From positions 59,470,253 to 59,534,252 of the forward strand of contig CM043959.1 in the NCBI GenBank assembly GCA_014529385.2: DNA of 64,000 nucleotides, given 5' to 3'. The position numbers and the translations under genes are program-made. The notes beneath the pieces were generated by a model. That model saw nothing but the letters and a program-made list of their open reading frames with translations, did not search any database and was not told the DNA's origin. How positions within the stretch are numbered: the first letter of the stretch is position 1; each line of letters opens with the position of its first letter. Shown one piece after another: positions 9,786 through 20,019 of this stretch. Origin of the DNA: Adiantum capillus-veneris (lineage: Eukaryota > Streptophyta > Polypodiopsida > Polypodiales > Pteridaceae).

Positions 9786-11170
9786 GAAGTCCACCAACCT
9801 CATCACCCATACCTCCACATACAACATCACCCCTTCCTCCATCCAGCTGCACATCTTCCAGGTCACCTTCTCCAAGAAAGCTCTCTCCTATTTTGTAACA
9901 GCAGGCTATTGAAGAATGGGCTTCTAAGCAAGAGGCCATGGAGGCGTTGACCAGTGTTTTGGCCAAGGTAAACATCAAGTTTCCTACTTTCAAGGGACTC
10001 TCCTCAGAAGATGCAAACGACCATGCAAGGAGGTTTGTATCTCTCTATAGAGGTCGTGGTCTTAATAGAGAAGATGCTTATTTGGTGTTGTTTCTATCAA
10101 CATTCGATGGCTTAGCAGACAAGTGGTACAGTTAGTTTATAGAGAACCATTTTGCAACTTGGGCAGCATTACGACAACAGTTATGTGTGGCATTCAGGCC
10201 AGGTGACTACCAGGAAAAGTTTTTAGATGAGTTGGCCAATATGGTGCTCCAGCCAGAGGAGACTTTTGCAGAACTAATGACTAAAACTATGTCTTTGGTT
10301 GCCAAGCTTCCTCAGCAGCCAGGGGAATTTATGGTTAAGAAGTGGGTGGAGAAGGCTCTCCCAAAACTTCCCAACAAAAACTCCGACAGAGTCTCCGACG
10401 AGTCCGACCTGACGCAACTTTGAAGGAGTTTGTCATGGCTTCTACTAGGATAGAGAGAGCTAGGAAGCTGTTCACCAACTCCCCTCAAGTAGAGACGCCC
10501 TCAGTGTTTTCGGAAAGTCCTTCTGATCCCTTAACTTCTCTACGTAGGGAATTTGAAGCCCTAAAACTATAACGCGATGTTCAAGAGGAGAAATCAATCT
10601 CTCTTAGATAGGAGAAACCCTCACATCTTGAGGCTTTGGATCAAATCAAGAGAGATCTAGAAGAGCTTTGGTCTCAGTAGGAGACTAAGGCTATGGTATG
10701 GTGCAACTCGTGTCGCTCTCCAGGACACCCTCCACAGGACTGTGCCCTTCGGGCTTATTGTCACTTTTGCGAAAAGTCTGGGCATGAAGACAAGGATTGC
10801 TACTATATCAAGGGATTGCAGTACTAGGGGCTAGTATCTGCATCCAACATGGTTTCACCCTATGGCCATCAAAACCCGATGCCACCTCTGCTGACAACAC
10901 CTCCTATGCAAGGAATGCACAACAACTTTGCATCCCCCAGCTTTTATCATGCTAGTACTCCTTCAGTTCCCCAAAGCTTCTACACGTCAGCATCCGGCCC
11001 CATGCAGCAAGGGCCGAGACCACCTCGCCTCTCCAATAGGCCAATTTTGTGCTACAGGTGCGGGGAGTATAGACATTATCAGAGCAAATGTCCGTTGCGA
11101 GAAGGGTCCCCCCTTTGCCGACACTGCCTGAAGCTAAGGATCACTATAGTAAGGACTGCCCAAAACAATG
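9786..11170 (+). pseudogene. gypsy-2 gag with four zinc knuckles
   Basis: Capsid and nucleocapsid of a Ty3/gypsy element. The capsid-like core spans about 9930-10440: KFPTFKGLSSEDANDHARRF, FLSTFDGLADKWYS, FATWAALRQQLCVAFRPGDYQEKF and ELMTKTMSLVAKLP. Four CX2CX4HX4C knuckles follow: CNSCRSPGHPPQDC and CHFCEKSGHEDKDC (10706-10800), CYRCGEYRHYQSKC (11051-11092) and, after a frameshift, CRHCPEAKDHYSKDC (11117-11161). Four knuckles is many for one gag. Stops at 9896, 10133, 10570, 10609, 10678 and 10825 stand where Gln codons fit. There is a frameshift near 10375. Confidence 0.8.
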
Positions 11171-12251
11171 TGCATTCACATCTGCAAGCACAAGCCAGAA
11201 CCAGCAGGAGTTTACATTCCCAAAGGTTAACCTCATCACAATAAGCACCATTCCACAGGCCCCGCCTTCCACTCTTGTAGTTGCCTCTCGAGATGGGTTG
11301 AAGCAGGTAGAAGAGCCGGCTAGTGTGCTTACACGGGCACAGAGAGCTGCTCTTGGTCTCAGCCTCCCTGGCGGTCCAACTTTTTCGTCTCCAAAAACAC
11401 AAATGAGTCAAACTCCCCTAGTAGCTGACAAACCAGCAGGTAGTGCCAAGAGCCAACCTATCTCTCTTCTATCAGATATTGATGGTGCTTTCATGGAAGC
11501 AGTAGAGGACTTGCAGAAGCTTAAGATACCAGAGCAAGGTCTGATCAAAAGAGAGAAGCCTACAACAGAGTCTATCTTGAAAAACACCTTTCAGCAAGTG
11601 TCACTGTACGACATGCTTCGACTTGATGCAAATTTTCGAAGTGATACCCTTTCCATCATCCATTCTCTGTATCCTGGTGCAGGGCCTAGTGGCGGGCACC
11701 TACCTGTGCAGCCCTTGGAGTCCTACATGAGTTCTTATCCAGCTGCTCCTCTCACCGACTACAAAAGTCCTCGTCTCACTGTGTCTATTCTTGGGCATCA
11801 ATTCTCAGGCGTCATAGTGGATGGTGGATCTGGGATCAATCTGATGCTAGAATTTACTATGTTGGCTTTAGGTCTGCAGCCTACCCGCCTCGCTCCACTC
11901 ACTGTTACATTGGCGGACCAGAGGACAATCTATCTAGTAGGCATAGTAGTTAAGGTGCCTTTGAATGTACAAGACTTCACATTTAGCTTGGATTTTGTGG
12001 TGGTCAATCTTCCTCTGGTGAAGAGAGGATTTCCTTTGCTTATTGGTAGACCATGGTTGCGGCATACTAAGGCACTTCACGATTGGGGAAACGACGCCAT
12101 GTGGATACATACTCCTGGCTCCTCCATGCAACCAATTCGACTCGAAGGAGGTATGGATCCAGTGGTTCATCACAGCTCATTGTTAGTACAGTCCAACCCC
12201 GACCCCGAGCAGCCCATCCCACCTGACGGGTCTGACGAAAACCTGCTGTAG
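11171..12251 (+). pseudogene. gypsy-2 protease domain
   Basis: Aspartic protease region of the polyprotein, in a frame open from 11088 to the TAG at 12249. The catalytic motif is SGVIVDGGSGINLM (about 11812-11853), the DGGSG form found in TAT/Athila gypsy elements rather than the usual DTGA/S. Downstream PLLIGRPWLRHTKALHDWGNDAMWIH (12035-12108) gives the flap and C-terminal G-R-WL region. The segment before it (11200-11760) is a linker without recognised domains. Confidence 0.8.
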
Positions 12252-12850
12252 TGGTTGGAAGCTACCACATCGATGCCATGCTATGTGGTCTCTATTCAAG
12301 CCTCACCTGTGCCTGTAACACTCTCTCTCCAAGCTCCTCAGATCAACACCAATGTCCCAAGCCCTACAGCAGAAAGTGTGCCAATCATAGAAGCAAGTGG
12401 GTTAGTCATTGATGACCATGATTCAAGTGTTCCTCTGATGGAAGCCGTTGACCTTGGTGAACCTATAACACATCACCGAAGGGGGAAGAAATCTCCTCTG
12501 CATGAGCTCGCCAATGATCCACCCCTTCCTCTAACATCTCCCGGGTCTCACACCCCGCCCCCTCAAAAGCACTCTGCTATGTCTGTGTTTGAAGATTTAC
12601 CCTTCGAGGAGCTTTCACCAGGATGGTTACAAGAGGAGTATGCAGAGTTTCCAATCGATTAAACACCAGCCCATGATGTCTCGAAGCTCCAAGAGGCAAC
12701 TCACTTTTCACCTTCCGAAGCACCCTCCACAGTTACACCTCCTGACCCGGTTAAAGAAGTCAACCTGGGCGACCCTGACAACCCTCAACACTCCTTTTAG
12801 CAGCTTGGTTATGGGAGCATCCCGCATTACTTGATCAGGTAGTTTCTTTT
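12252..12850 (+). pseudogene. gypsy-2 protease-RT linker
   Basis: Pro/Ser-rich connector, open from 12255 to 12660, then in shifted frames. It includes FEELSPGWLQEEYAEFPID (12606-12660), which recurs as a fragment on the minus strand at about 51455-51515 and so confirms a family-wide conserved block. There are stops near 12660 and 12799. Confidence 0.65.
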
Positions 12851-13800
12851 ATATACTCTTTTAAAGATTTTTTTGCTTGGTCCTACAAGGATTTGGAAGG
12901 GATCCCACCAAAATTGGGTGTCCACACTATCCCTCTAGTTGAAGGGGCCAAGCCTGTCAGAGGTCGAGCTTACAAGCTCAACCCAAAATATGCAGAGGCT
13001 GTCAAGTCAGAGCTCGAAAAAATGCAAGAGACAGGGATCATTGTGGCTGGGGAGCACTTTGAGTGGTTATCATCCATGGTGATAGCGCCTAAGAAGCAGT
13101 CCAATAAAATCCGTGTACGCGTAGATTACCACGCTCTGAACAAGGTAACTGTCCCAGATGGTTTTCCCACACCTTTCACTGAGCAAGTGCTAGAAGATGT
13201 AGCAGTGCATGTATTGTACAGTTTCACGGATGGGTTCAGTGGATACAATCAGTTGGGCATGCATCCGGGTGACCAGATTAAAACGACTTTCGTGACTCCT
13301 TGGGGTATTTTTATCTACACTAGGATGTCATTTGGGTTGAAAAACGCTCCACCTTTCTTCAATCGAGCAGTATATCTCATATTCTGTCCTTTACTTGCGG
13401 ATAATTTTCGCATCTTCATGGACGATTTTTTGACCTTCTCAGGTGCTCAATGTTCCACCCCAATGGAAAATCTAGAGAAGCACCTCGCTTAGCTCTCTGC
13501 TGTCTTCCTCAGGTGCAGAGAGGCACACCTAAAGCTCAATCCTAACAAATGTCATTTTTTGGTCACTAAGGGCATACTTCTAGGCCATGTGGTGTCTGCC
13601 AAAGGTTTAGCACCTGACCCAGAGAAGTTCGTGGCCATCTTTAAGTTACCGCCTCCCATCAACCCGCAAGGTGTTGAAAGCTTTGTAGGCCACACTGGCT
13701 ATCATCGCAAGTTTATATGAATGTATGCACAGGTGGCTCAACCATTGACCCGACTCACTAGTGCTATTGTTTTTCTTTCAATGGTCAAAACCCGAGGCTG
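12851..13800 (+). pseudogene. gypsy-2 reverse transcriptase
   Basis: Ty3-type RT. Motifs: IPLVEGAKPVRGRAYKLNP (12931-12985), IRVRVDYHALNKVTVPDGFPTPF (13110-13178), YSFTDGFSGYNQLGMHPGDQIKTTF (13216-13290, motif A with Asp), MSFGLKNAPPFFNRAV (13324-13371) and FRIFMDDFLTFS (13408-13443, FMDD catalytic box). The connection domain follows (HLKLNPNKCHFLVTKG...LGHVVSAKGL, GHTGYHRKFI). Stops at 13490 (Gln expected) and 13718 (Arg expected) and a frameshift near 13770 inactivate it. Confidence 0.85.
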
Positions 13801-14400
13801 AAGCATTTACATACCTCAAAAAACGCCTCATTGAAGCACCTATTCTAGTGGCTCTAGATTGATCTCTCCCTTTTCATGTGCATATTGATGCCAGTCAACT
13901 AGCTGTGCATCTGTGTTGGCTTAGCCTAGTAAGGAGTACAACCTGGATCGCCTTGTTTACTATGCAAGTCGCTTGCTCACCAAAGCAGAGCGTACCTACA
14001 ACACCACAGAAAGGGAAGGTTTGGTTATGGTGTATTCTTTACAAAAGTTTCGTCATTACTTGTTAGGGGTTCACTTCACTATCATCACGGATCATCATGC
14101 ACTACGCTATCTTCTGAATAAACCCCAAGTTGCAGGAAGAGTCTGGAGGTGGCTACTGATATTCCAGGAATTCGATTTTGAAGTAGTTCTTAGTCCAGGC
14201 AAGCGGCATGTCATGGCCGACCATCTCTCTCGCATACATACAGGTGAGCCCGATACTAGGGTTGATGATGACTTTTCAAATAGTCATCTCTTTAAGTTCG
14301 ACACGACCCCAGAATGGTATGGAGATGTGTTGTATCTGCTCTCTCTGGCCTATATCATGAGAACGCTTCTCCCTTGCAAAAAAGAAGACTCTTGTTGAAG
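13801..14400 (+). pseudogene. gypsy-2 RNase H
   Basis: RNase H that follows RT. PFHVHIDASQLAV (13866-13905, first catalytic Asp), then LTKAERTYNTTEREGLVMVYSLQKFRHYLLGVHFTIITDHHALRYLL (13974-14115) and RWLLIFQEFDFEVVLSPGKRHVMADHLSR (14145-14232) match the standard order. A TGA at 13860 stands where Trp is expected. There is a frameshift near 13925-13970. Confidence 0.8.
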
Positions 14401-15570
14401 TCTAGACCCTTCTCTTTGATTGGCGGACAACTCTACAAATCTGGGCCAGATGGTGTGCTGCGCAGGTGCATCTCACCTCATGAAGTAGACCACATTCTGG
14501 AAGATGCACACAGTGGTCCTACAGGTGGCCATTACCCTGGTCACATCACGACGCAATGAATTTTATAAACAGGCTTATGGTGGCCCTATCTATTCAGGGA
14601 TGCTATTGCTCATGTCAAGATTTGTGATGTATGTCAGTGATGTGCACCCAAGCCTAGCTGGCAATCCAATCACCCTCTGCAGGTATCTATGGCGTGGTTG
14701 CCCTTTGAGCGATGGGGCTTGGAATTTAATTGTCCAATTACTCCACCTGCTCAACCCGGCAATCGTAAGTATCTTCTAGTAGCAACGGATTATGCAACAA
14801 AGTGGGCCGAAGTGGTGGCTACCATCAACTATACAGCCGCCACTGTCGCAAAATTTTTGTATGAAAATATTTTTTGCAGGTTTGAGTGCCCTTTGGAAAT
14901 CACAGTGATCGAGGTAGTCATTTTGTCAACGACCTGATCTTCACACTCTTCACGAACTACAAGATTTTTCATCGCAAATCTTGCTCTTACTATCCTAGAG
15001 CAAATGGGCAAGCTGAGAGCACTAACAAAGTGCTAATCGCGCTTCTCAGGAAAGCTTGTCACCTACATCCAACTTCTTGAACTCAAGCTATCCTTGGCAT
15101 AGCTTGGGCTTACTGCACCTCCTTCAAGGCAACCACTAACCACACCCCATTCCAGCTAGCTTTCAGTCTAGAAGCAATTGCACCATATGAGTTCAACTCA
15201 GGTTCAGCAAGAGTGGGAAGTGTCCGCGTCACAGCGGGGATTGCTTCTGCAAACCTCTCTCGTCTCTCGAAGTTAGAAGAAAGCAAGATGTTAGCTTCAC
15301 ATGCTCTGCAAGCCGAGCAACTTCGTCGCAAAGCGTGGCATGATCGACATCTCAGAAAGCCGAAAATAACTCAAGGAACATTGGTGCTAATTTATCAAGC
15401 TAAATATCTAAAAAACCTAAGAAGCTGGTCCCAGCCTAGAAAGGGCCATTCATGGTACAAGAGATTTTGCCACAGGGGGTTGTTCAGTTAGTCACTCTGG
15501 CAGGTGTTCCCTTGCCACTGGTAAATGAATCAAGAATTAAGTGCTATCACTCACTTGCCTTGACTCAGGT
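14401..15570 (+). pseudogene. gypsy-2 integrase
   Basis: Integrase with an HHCC zinc domain (HEVDHILEDAHSGPTGGHYPGHIT, 14479-14550; C-DVCQ-CAP, about 14620-14650) and a DDE core. Core pieces: WGLEFNCPITPPAQPGNRKYLLVATDYATKWAEVV (14715-14815), HSDRGSHFVNDLI (14902-14940, after a frameshift) and YYPRANGQAESTNKVLIALLRKACHLHPTS (14989-15077). The C-terminal part (LASHALQAEQLRRKAWHDRHLRKP, PQGVVQLVTLAGVPLPLVNESRIKCYHSLA) runs to about 15560. Several frameshifts are present, plus TGA at 15078 where the sister copy has Trp. Confidence 0.85.
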
Positions 15571-16498
15571 CTGGTTATGTTATCCCTCCCACCACAACCT
15601 TATGACTGTTTCGTCCTCAGCTCTCTCCGGCTTCCATTTTCACTCTTCTCAGGTCTACCTTATGTCAAGTTCTCATCTCAGGTGTAATCCGTGTTATCTT
15701 TAAAATTTTGCTTGTTTTACTACATGCATCAAATTCCTTCTCATCTCATTGATATAATTCGGGTTTTGGAGTCTAGCTATGATCCAGCTTTTTCTTTTTA
15801 ATTATTTGAATTCACTCATAGATTGAATGGTCATCTTCCTATTTCTGTCTCTGTCTCTCTAGTCCTTATAGCTTATAGCTCTGTCTCTAGTGCCTCTCTC
15901 TCTGTCCTTGTGGATTTCTTCAAAATGTCCGAGATTCAACTCTAGTCAGATAGAATTTTGATTTTCCTTGGTATTGTTCCTAGCACTACTCTGTTGCATC
16001 TCGCTCTGTCTGCCCCGTCTCTCTCTCACAAGTACTCACACACACTGTCGCTTCTCACGTAACCAAAGTTCCAAAACAAAGCTCCTGCTCCATAACATCC
16101 TCCCTCTCTGTTTCCCCTCCCTCTTTGTACACTATGTCTCTATCAGTGTGGGAAGAAGGGTACGCACTCTACACGTGAGAGTGACCGGTCTAAAAGACTT
16201 TGGAATGTCTCTTACTATCAAGGCACACATTGATGAAGATATTAAGTTAAAGGGGACTCACAAAATCTTACAGCCTAGAATCAGGAGTTCTTCTTTTCTA
16301 TCTAGTTAGAGGTTTAGCTCGGATGATAAATTTTGTATATGGACAATTTATGATCAGATATCATCACCAGTTGTACCTTGATTGATCTATGGGGCCACTT
16401 TAGCATTAAGAGATGTCAATAAACCTTTCTTTCTTTCTGTATGTTGCCTTCTTGTACTTCATCATAGATGCCAAAGTGTTTTCTTTTCTGTTCAGCAG
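15571..16498 (+). other. gypsy-2 3' tail and IFT121 intron
   Basis: After integrase the DNA is pyrimidine-rich and non-coding, as in gypsy-3 after its integrase. The 3' LTR and extra 3' frame seen in gypsy-3 are not recognisable, so gypsy-2 is 3'-truncated somewhere here. The last 150 bases are T/C-rich and end in TTCTGTTCAGCAG, a good splice acceptor. Confidence 0.5.
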
Positions 16499-16603
16499 GG
16501 AAATGAGCCAGACCAATATATTTTAAGTCTTTGCAATTCCTTTGGACAATGTTTAGCATTTAACAGCACAAGTGTTGAGCCACAGTTCATATCAATGAAC
16601 AAA
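16499..16603 (+). CDS. IFT121: IFT121 exon (CNS-F-G segment of second WD40 propeller)
   Basis: 105 bp, 35 codons, phase 0 on both sides, between TTCAGCAG and GTAAGT. The key residues DQYILSLCNSFG and EPQFISMNK match the WDR35 stretch ending in the VAMTK strand. An alternative acceptor three bases earlier would add one Gln. It is flanked by ordinary T-rich intron. Confidence 0.85.
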
Positions 16604-16839
16604 GTAAGTGCTGTTTGGTTTCAAAGTGATCAGTGGACCAGTGTTAGAAGTTTGTTCATGGTTAAGTGTATGCATCAGCAAACTAACAAGCAGCATTTTG
16701 TTTAGAGATAAATAGGGGATTTATCGAGAATCATAGACCTAAATTTATGTAGGCACTTTGCACTCTAAAATCATAATCTTTTCAAAGTCAAGCTTTGTAT
16801 GTTTATGCATATTGTTAACACATCGATGCGTTTGTGCAG

Positions 16840-16995
16840 GATTTTGTTTTTGTGTCATCAGATAGTACTGTATCCTCATGGAATTATCGAAGCTCTCTGG
16901 GCGAACAAGTGCTATCAAGTAAATCAACAATTTCAGTGACAGATTACAGCCAGACTTTTCATCTTGATAGTCATGTTCGCCTAGCCCCGTCTCAA
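16840..16995 (+). CDS. IFT121: IFT121 exon (SWNYR...FHLDS segment)
   Basis: 156 bp, 52 codons, acceptor TTTGTGCAG and donor GTACGT, phase 0. It reads VFVSSDSTVSSWNYR, then a Ser-rich turn, then TFHLDSHVRLAPSQ. WDR35 has the same order: an AASKEAFYTWQYR-like strand, a charged loop, then YHVDD. An internal GTAAAT...TTTCAG of 18 bp is too short for an intron and is read through in frame. Confidence 0.85.
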
Positions 16996-17714
16996 GTACG
17001 TTGACTTCATCTGGCTCGTTCAAGGTTGACTTCCCTGTAATAGATCAACGTGTTACAAGAGAACGCTCATTCATTGACAGATGAGCATGCATATTACAAC
17101 ACAGATCGCGAAAAAGAAGAGGGAAAATAAGTGAGGGGAAAGAAATTCAAATTTAGGCTAACGATTATGGTTATCACTAGTTTTTTCTTCGTTTTAACAA
17201 TCGTCCTTTTGCTATTCTTTTTGAATATATACCGTGTCTGGACAGTTTGGAAAAATTGTTGTAGTTTATGGTTGTGATCTATCACCATTTACAAATTCAA
17301 AACCTTATATTCTTAGGGTGGCCAGCCATTGGAAAGGTGGCTTTGCATTGCCTCTTAGCTTTCTTGTTGTACGTTTCTGTACCCCCAATCTTTACTTACG
17401 GTTGAAATTAACTTTCTTGTTCATTTGTCTGTTCTCTTTGAACCAAGGTACTGCTTGTGAGTATCTACGTGTTAGTTTGTTTGTGAGCTTTCGGGTTCGA
17501 GATCCTTCATCTACCAATTAAATGTGAGCTTATGCTCAAAGCACTGATGGAAACTAGGATTTCATTTCTTAAACAAGGACCTACCATTAGCACACAGGAA
17601 AGTCTACTGTTTCTCTGTTATTATTTATCACTACCTGTGTTTGTAAACTGGGGAGTCTTCCTACTTGTGAGTGTGTTCAAATGTTCAGGTGTCTCCTGTT
17701 TTATTCTACCTTTT
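16996..17714 (+). other. IFT121 intron, left unique part
   Basis: Non-repetitive intron sequence between the 16840-16995 exon and the 3' end of LINE-D2. Nothing else is recognised apart from the micro-exon candidate. Confidence 0.5.
17317..17357 (+). CDS. Possible IFT121 micro-exon
   Basis: WDR35 requires about 25 residues with a PICAITAS-like strand between the exons at 16840 and 46285. Here TATTCTTAG precedes 41 bp reading GGQPLERWLCIAS plus two bases. That phase fits the next exon, which starts with one base before IYLMVGRDSG. However, the donor would be an unusual GC (TA|GCTTTC), and the match is short. The real exon may instead be elsewhere in the intron. Confidence 0.25.
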
Positions 17715-17879
17715 CTTTCTTTTTTTGCAAGAAAAAGATCCTTCCATTAGTTTAAAAAACTGCCCAATGGGCTACAATCTGCCCCTGCTAGAGAGGGCTA
17801 CATGAACATGTGGGGAGACTTTCCAAATGAAAAGACAAGATATGTACAATGATGGCTAAATCAAGAAATGGGAGGAAGA

Positions 17880-18490
17880 AACTACCACACTTGTGGACGG
17901 TATTTCCATCTAGGCGTGCCATGAACCATGGTGAAGAAGGGCCCTAGGGGCCAAAGTCCCCAGAAGGCCTCTCGGTGCTCTCGCATGTCGTCGGGGCTAC
18001 CGTGAAGTCTCTCAAACTGGGCCCTGAGGGTTTGGACCAGCTCCAGCCAAATGTCACAGTCAGTCTCCGCCAATGGGATGGGTCGAGCCTCAAAGATGCG
18101 GAAGCAGCGGGCTCGCCAGATGTACCAGTGTCAGATTGCAGATGAGCTCCAACACAACTCTTTGTCTCTGCTCCACTCCTGAGAAACTAGCTGTGTAGTA
18201 GGTGGAAGTGTAGGCCAGCCCTCATGTATCACAATCATCCTGCTGACAAAAGCCATCTCAAAACGAAGTGCTAGCCCTGTGAGTGTGGACCAAGTGGGAG
18301 CACCCCAGAGTGTACTGGTTGGTTGTGGAGAGTGCAGGCATCAGCCGAAGAATCTGAAGCCAAAACCTGTCGTGCCATGGGGCAGTCCCACAGACAATGT
18401 CGTTAAGGTCTCAAGTGGGTGGTCACAGGCGGCACATACTGCCGAGAGGCTGCTGTGCACCAACCACTCCCTAGTGCGATGCTCGATGTG
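17880..18490 (-). pseudogene. LINE-D2 ORF2 C-terminus (zf-RVT region)
   Basis: Minus-strand frame ending FWL-type residues: IWLELVQTLRAQFERLHGSPDDMREHREAFWGLWPLGPFFTMVHG and the RPQVW end match the last 65 residues of LINE-D1 ORF2. Further upstream (about 18480-18400) lie WLVHSSLSAVCAACD residues of the zinc-knuckle region. The reading frame is broken between them. Confidence 0.75.
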
Positions 18491-18499
18491 CAACTAGCC

Positions 18500-18945
18500 A
18501 TTAGAACATGGTGACACGTGTCAGCTGTCTACTCCCATAAGTGCTTCCACAATATTGCCAAGAACTTCCACCCATGTCAAAAATGTAATCACTAGCGTAG
18601 AAATGATCTAACCTAGACAGATTTATGCCCCCTACTCTGCGGTCAGTAAGAGAAAAAGAGAGGCTATCTAAGGGCCGTACAAAGCCAACATGCTGCCAAA
18701 CATCCGAAATCATCAAGTCATACATAGGCGCTCCCCATGAACAGTAGCATGGCTGCCTCCAATCCTATCCGAGGGGTCTTCTAGCATATTGAAGTCCCCT
18801 AAATACACCAATGCTGTGCATAAGGTAAGGATTCCACAATATGTGACCAAAACACAGCGCGTGCACTCGCATGGTTGGGTGAATAAATGTTTAGAAAGTG
18901 CACAAGGCTACCTTGAACCTGCATGGTGACCCACAATGCTGTCAC
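18500..18945 (-). pseudogene. LINE-D2 endonuclease, C-terminal part
   Basis: The minus strand gives a GDFNMLEDP block (about 18795) and YDLMISDVWQHVGFVRPLDS...LSRLDHFYASD (18725-18600), equivalent to 54420-54660 of LINE-D1. It joins the ORF2 C-terminus at about 18495 through the RT deletion. Confidence 0.75.
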
Positions 18946-19708
18946 AAACTGCTGACGTGCCAAGCCACTGAAGACACGGCGGGTTAGGTCTCCCCAAGCC
19001 TACCCTAGCCAACTTACAGATCCCGACCAAGGAGCGTAAACCCTAGCAGAAGCAGAGGAAGACAAAGTTCTCACCAACTTACAGATCCTCGTTGAGTGGC
19101 CCAATTTTTAAAGAAGGGCTAGGATTAAAATCCTAACCCCTAGCCAACTTATGGGACCCCATCCAACGGGGCCTAAAAATAAAGAAGCCACACACAAACA
19201 AAAAGCATTGCGTAGACAATTGATGAGGTGACAGTTGTACGGACTCCATAATTTGTGTTGACATGCTGATGATGTGGCAATTGTACGACCATATTTTACA
19301 TTGCTGACGTGGCAGACTGTATGGAATTTCATGAATTGGGCTGACATGTGACGGCGTGGTAGATTGTAGCGCTAGCTTTTGGGAGACAGATGCTTTTAAA
19401 CCACTAGCTTTTCAAGTAAACTGCTTCTAGGGGCCAAGGGCCTTTAAATATGAGATGAGGGCTCACTCTTTGGCATCCTATCGCGCGGGAAGGTGCAGAG
19501 GAGTGTCGCCCGAGTTGTATCATGTTGAAGCAATATAAAGAAATACAAAAAGGGGTGCCATGATTTGGGGCCAGTGCTCTCTTTGAGTAGAACTCCACTA
19601 TTCTGTGTCTCGTGTGCCGTGCATCTCTCACACTTCAGTTGTTTTTGAAGTGCTTAAAAGTCTTTTCAGTCTGTTCTTTTCCATTGGCACACGGTGTCTT
19701 CCCGTTAC
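18946..19708 (+). mobile_element. Probable solo LTR inside LINE-D2
   Basis: A 760-bp block splits the endonuclease: sequence equivalent to GTAATCCAC / TGAGCCCTAC in LINE-D1 is interrupted exactly here. It has an LTR-like layout: about 60-bp degenerate repeats built on GCTGA-GTGGCA-TTGTA (19205-19375), a TATA-like TTTAAATAT (19443), then AATATAAAGAAATAC and a T/C-rich 3' part. No coding domain is present. A clear target duplication was not found, so age or type is uncertain. Confidence 0.4.
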
Positions 19709-20017
19709 ACTGTGCCCTGCCTGGCACAAGAATACCTCTGCCCACAAAGGCCTGCTACCATGAGTCCACAATAGTCATACATGCACCTCTCTGAATGCCA
19801 CCAAGCCCAAAAGCAGCGGACCAAAAAGTCTCATAGAGACCATGCAAGATCTGTCCACAACACCAAATATGGTTCTCAGAAAGATGGTGTGCTTGGAGCA
19901 TAAGAATATATATGTGCCACCCACAAGGCATCTCTGAAGCTCTTGCTGTAAGCGACCCCTTTGGCATAGAAATTGGGGTCCACCTAGGCCGTGCACATTC
20001 CATAAGCCAATCCTCAT
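19709..20017 (-). pseudogene. LINE-D2 ORF2 start, endonuclease N-terminus
   Basis: Minus-strand ATG at 20017-20015 opens MRIGLWNVHGLGGPQF, continuing ELQRCLVGG, LQAHHLSENHIWCCGQIL and FWSAAFGLGGIQ. This is the N-terminus of an APE-type endonuclease with the catalytic N and E/H positions. The same CCCATGAGGAT context starts ORF2 in LINE-D1. It is cut by the solo LTR. Confidence 0.8.
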
Positions 20018-20019
20018 GG

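Noticed and set aside
16996-17150. ATGAGCATGCATATTAC...AAAATAA between TTGACAG and GTGAGG as an IFT121 exon
   Set aside because: Splice-like borders, but the peptide does not fit the next WDR35 segment and its phase does not match the 46285 exon.
17491-17502. GGTTCGAGATCC resembles a tRNA/SINE B box
   Set aside because: No A box at proper distance upstream and no cloverleaf could be drawn.
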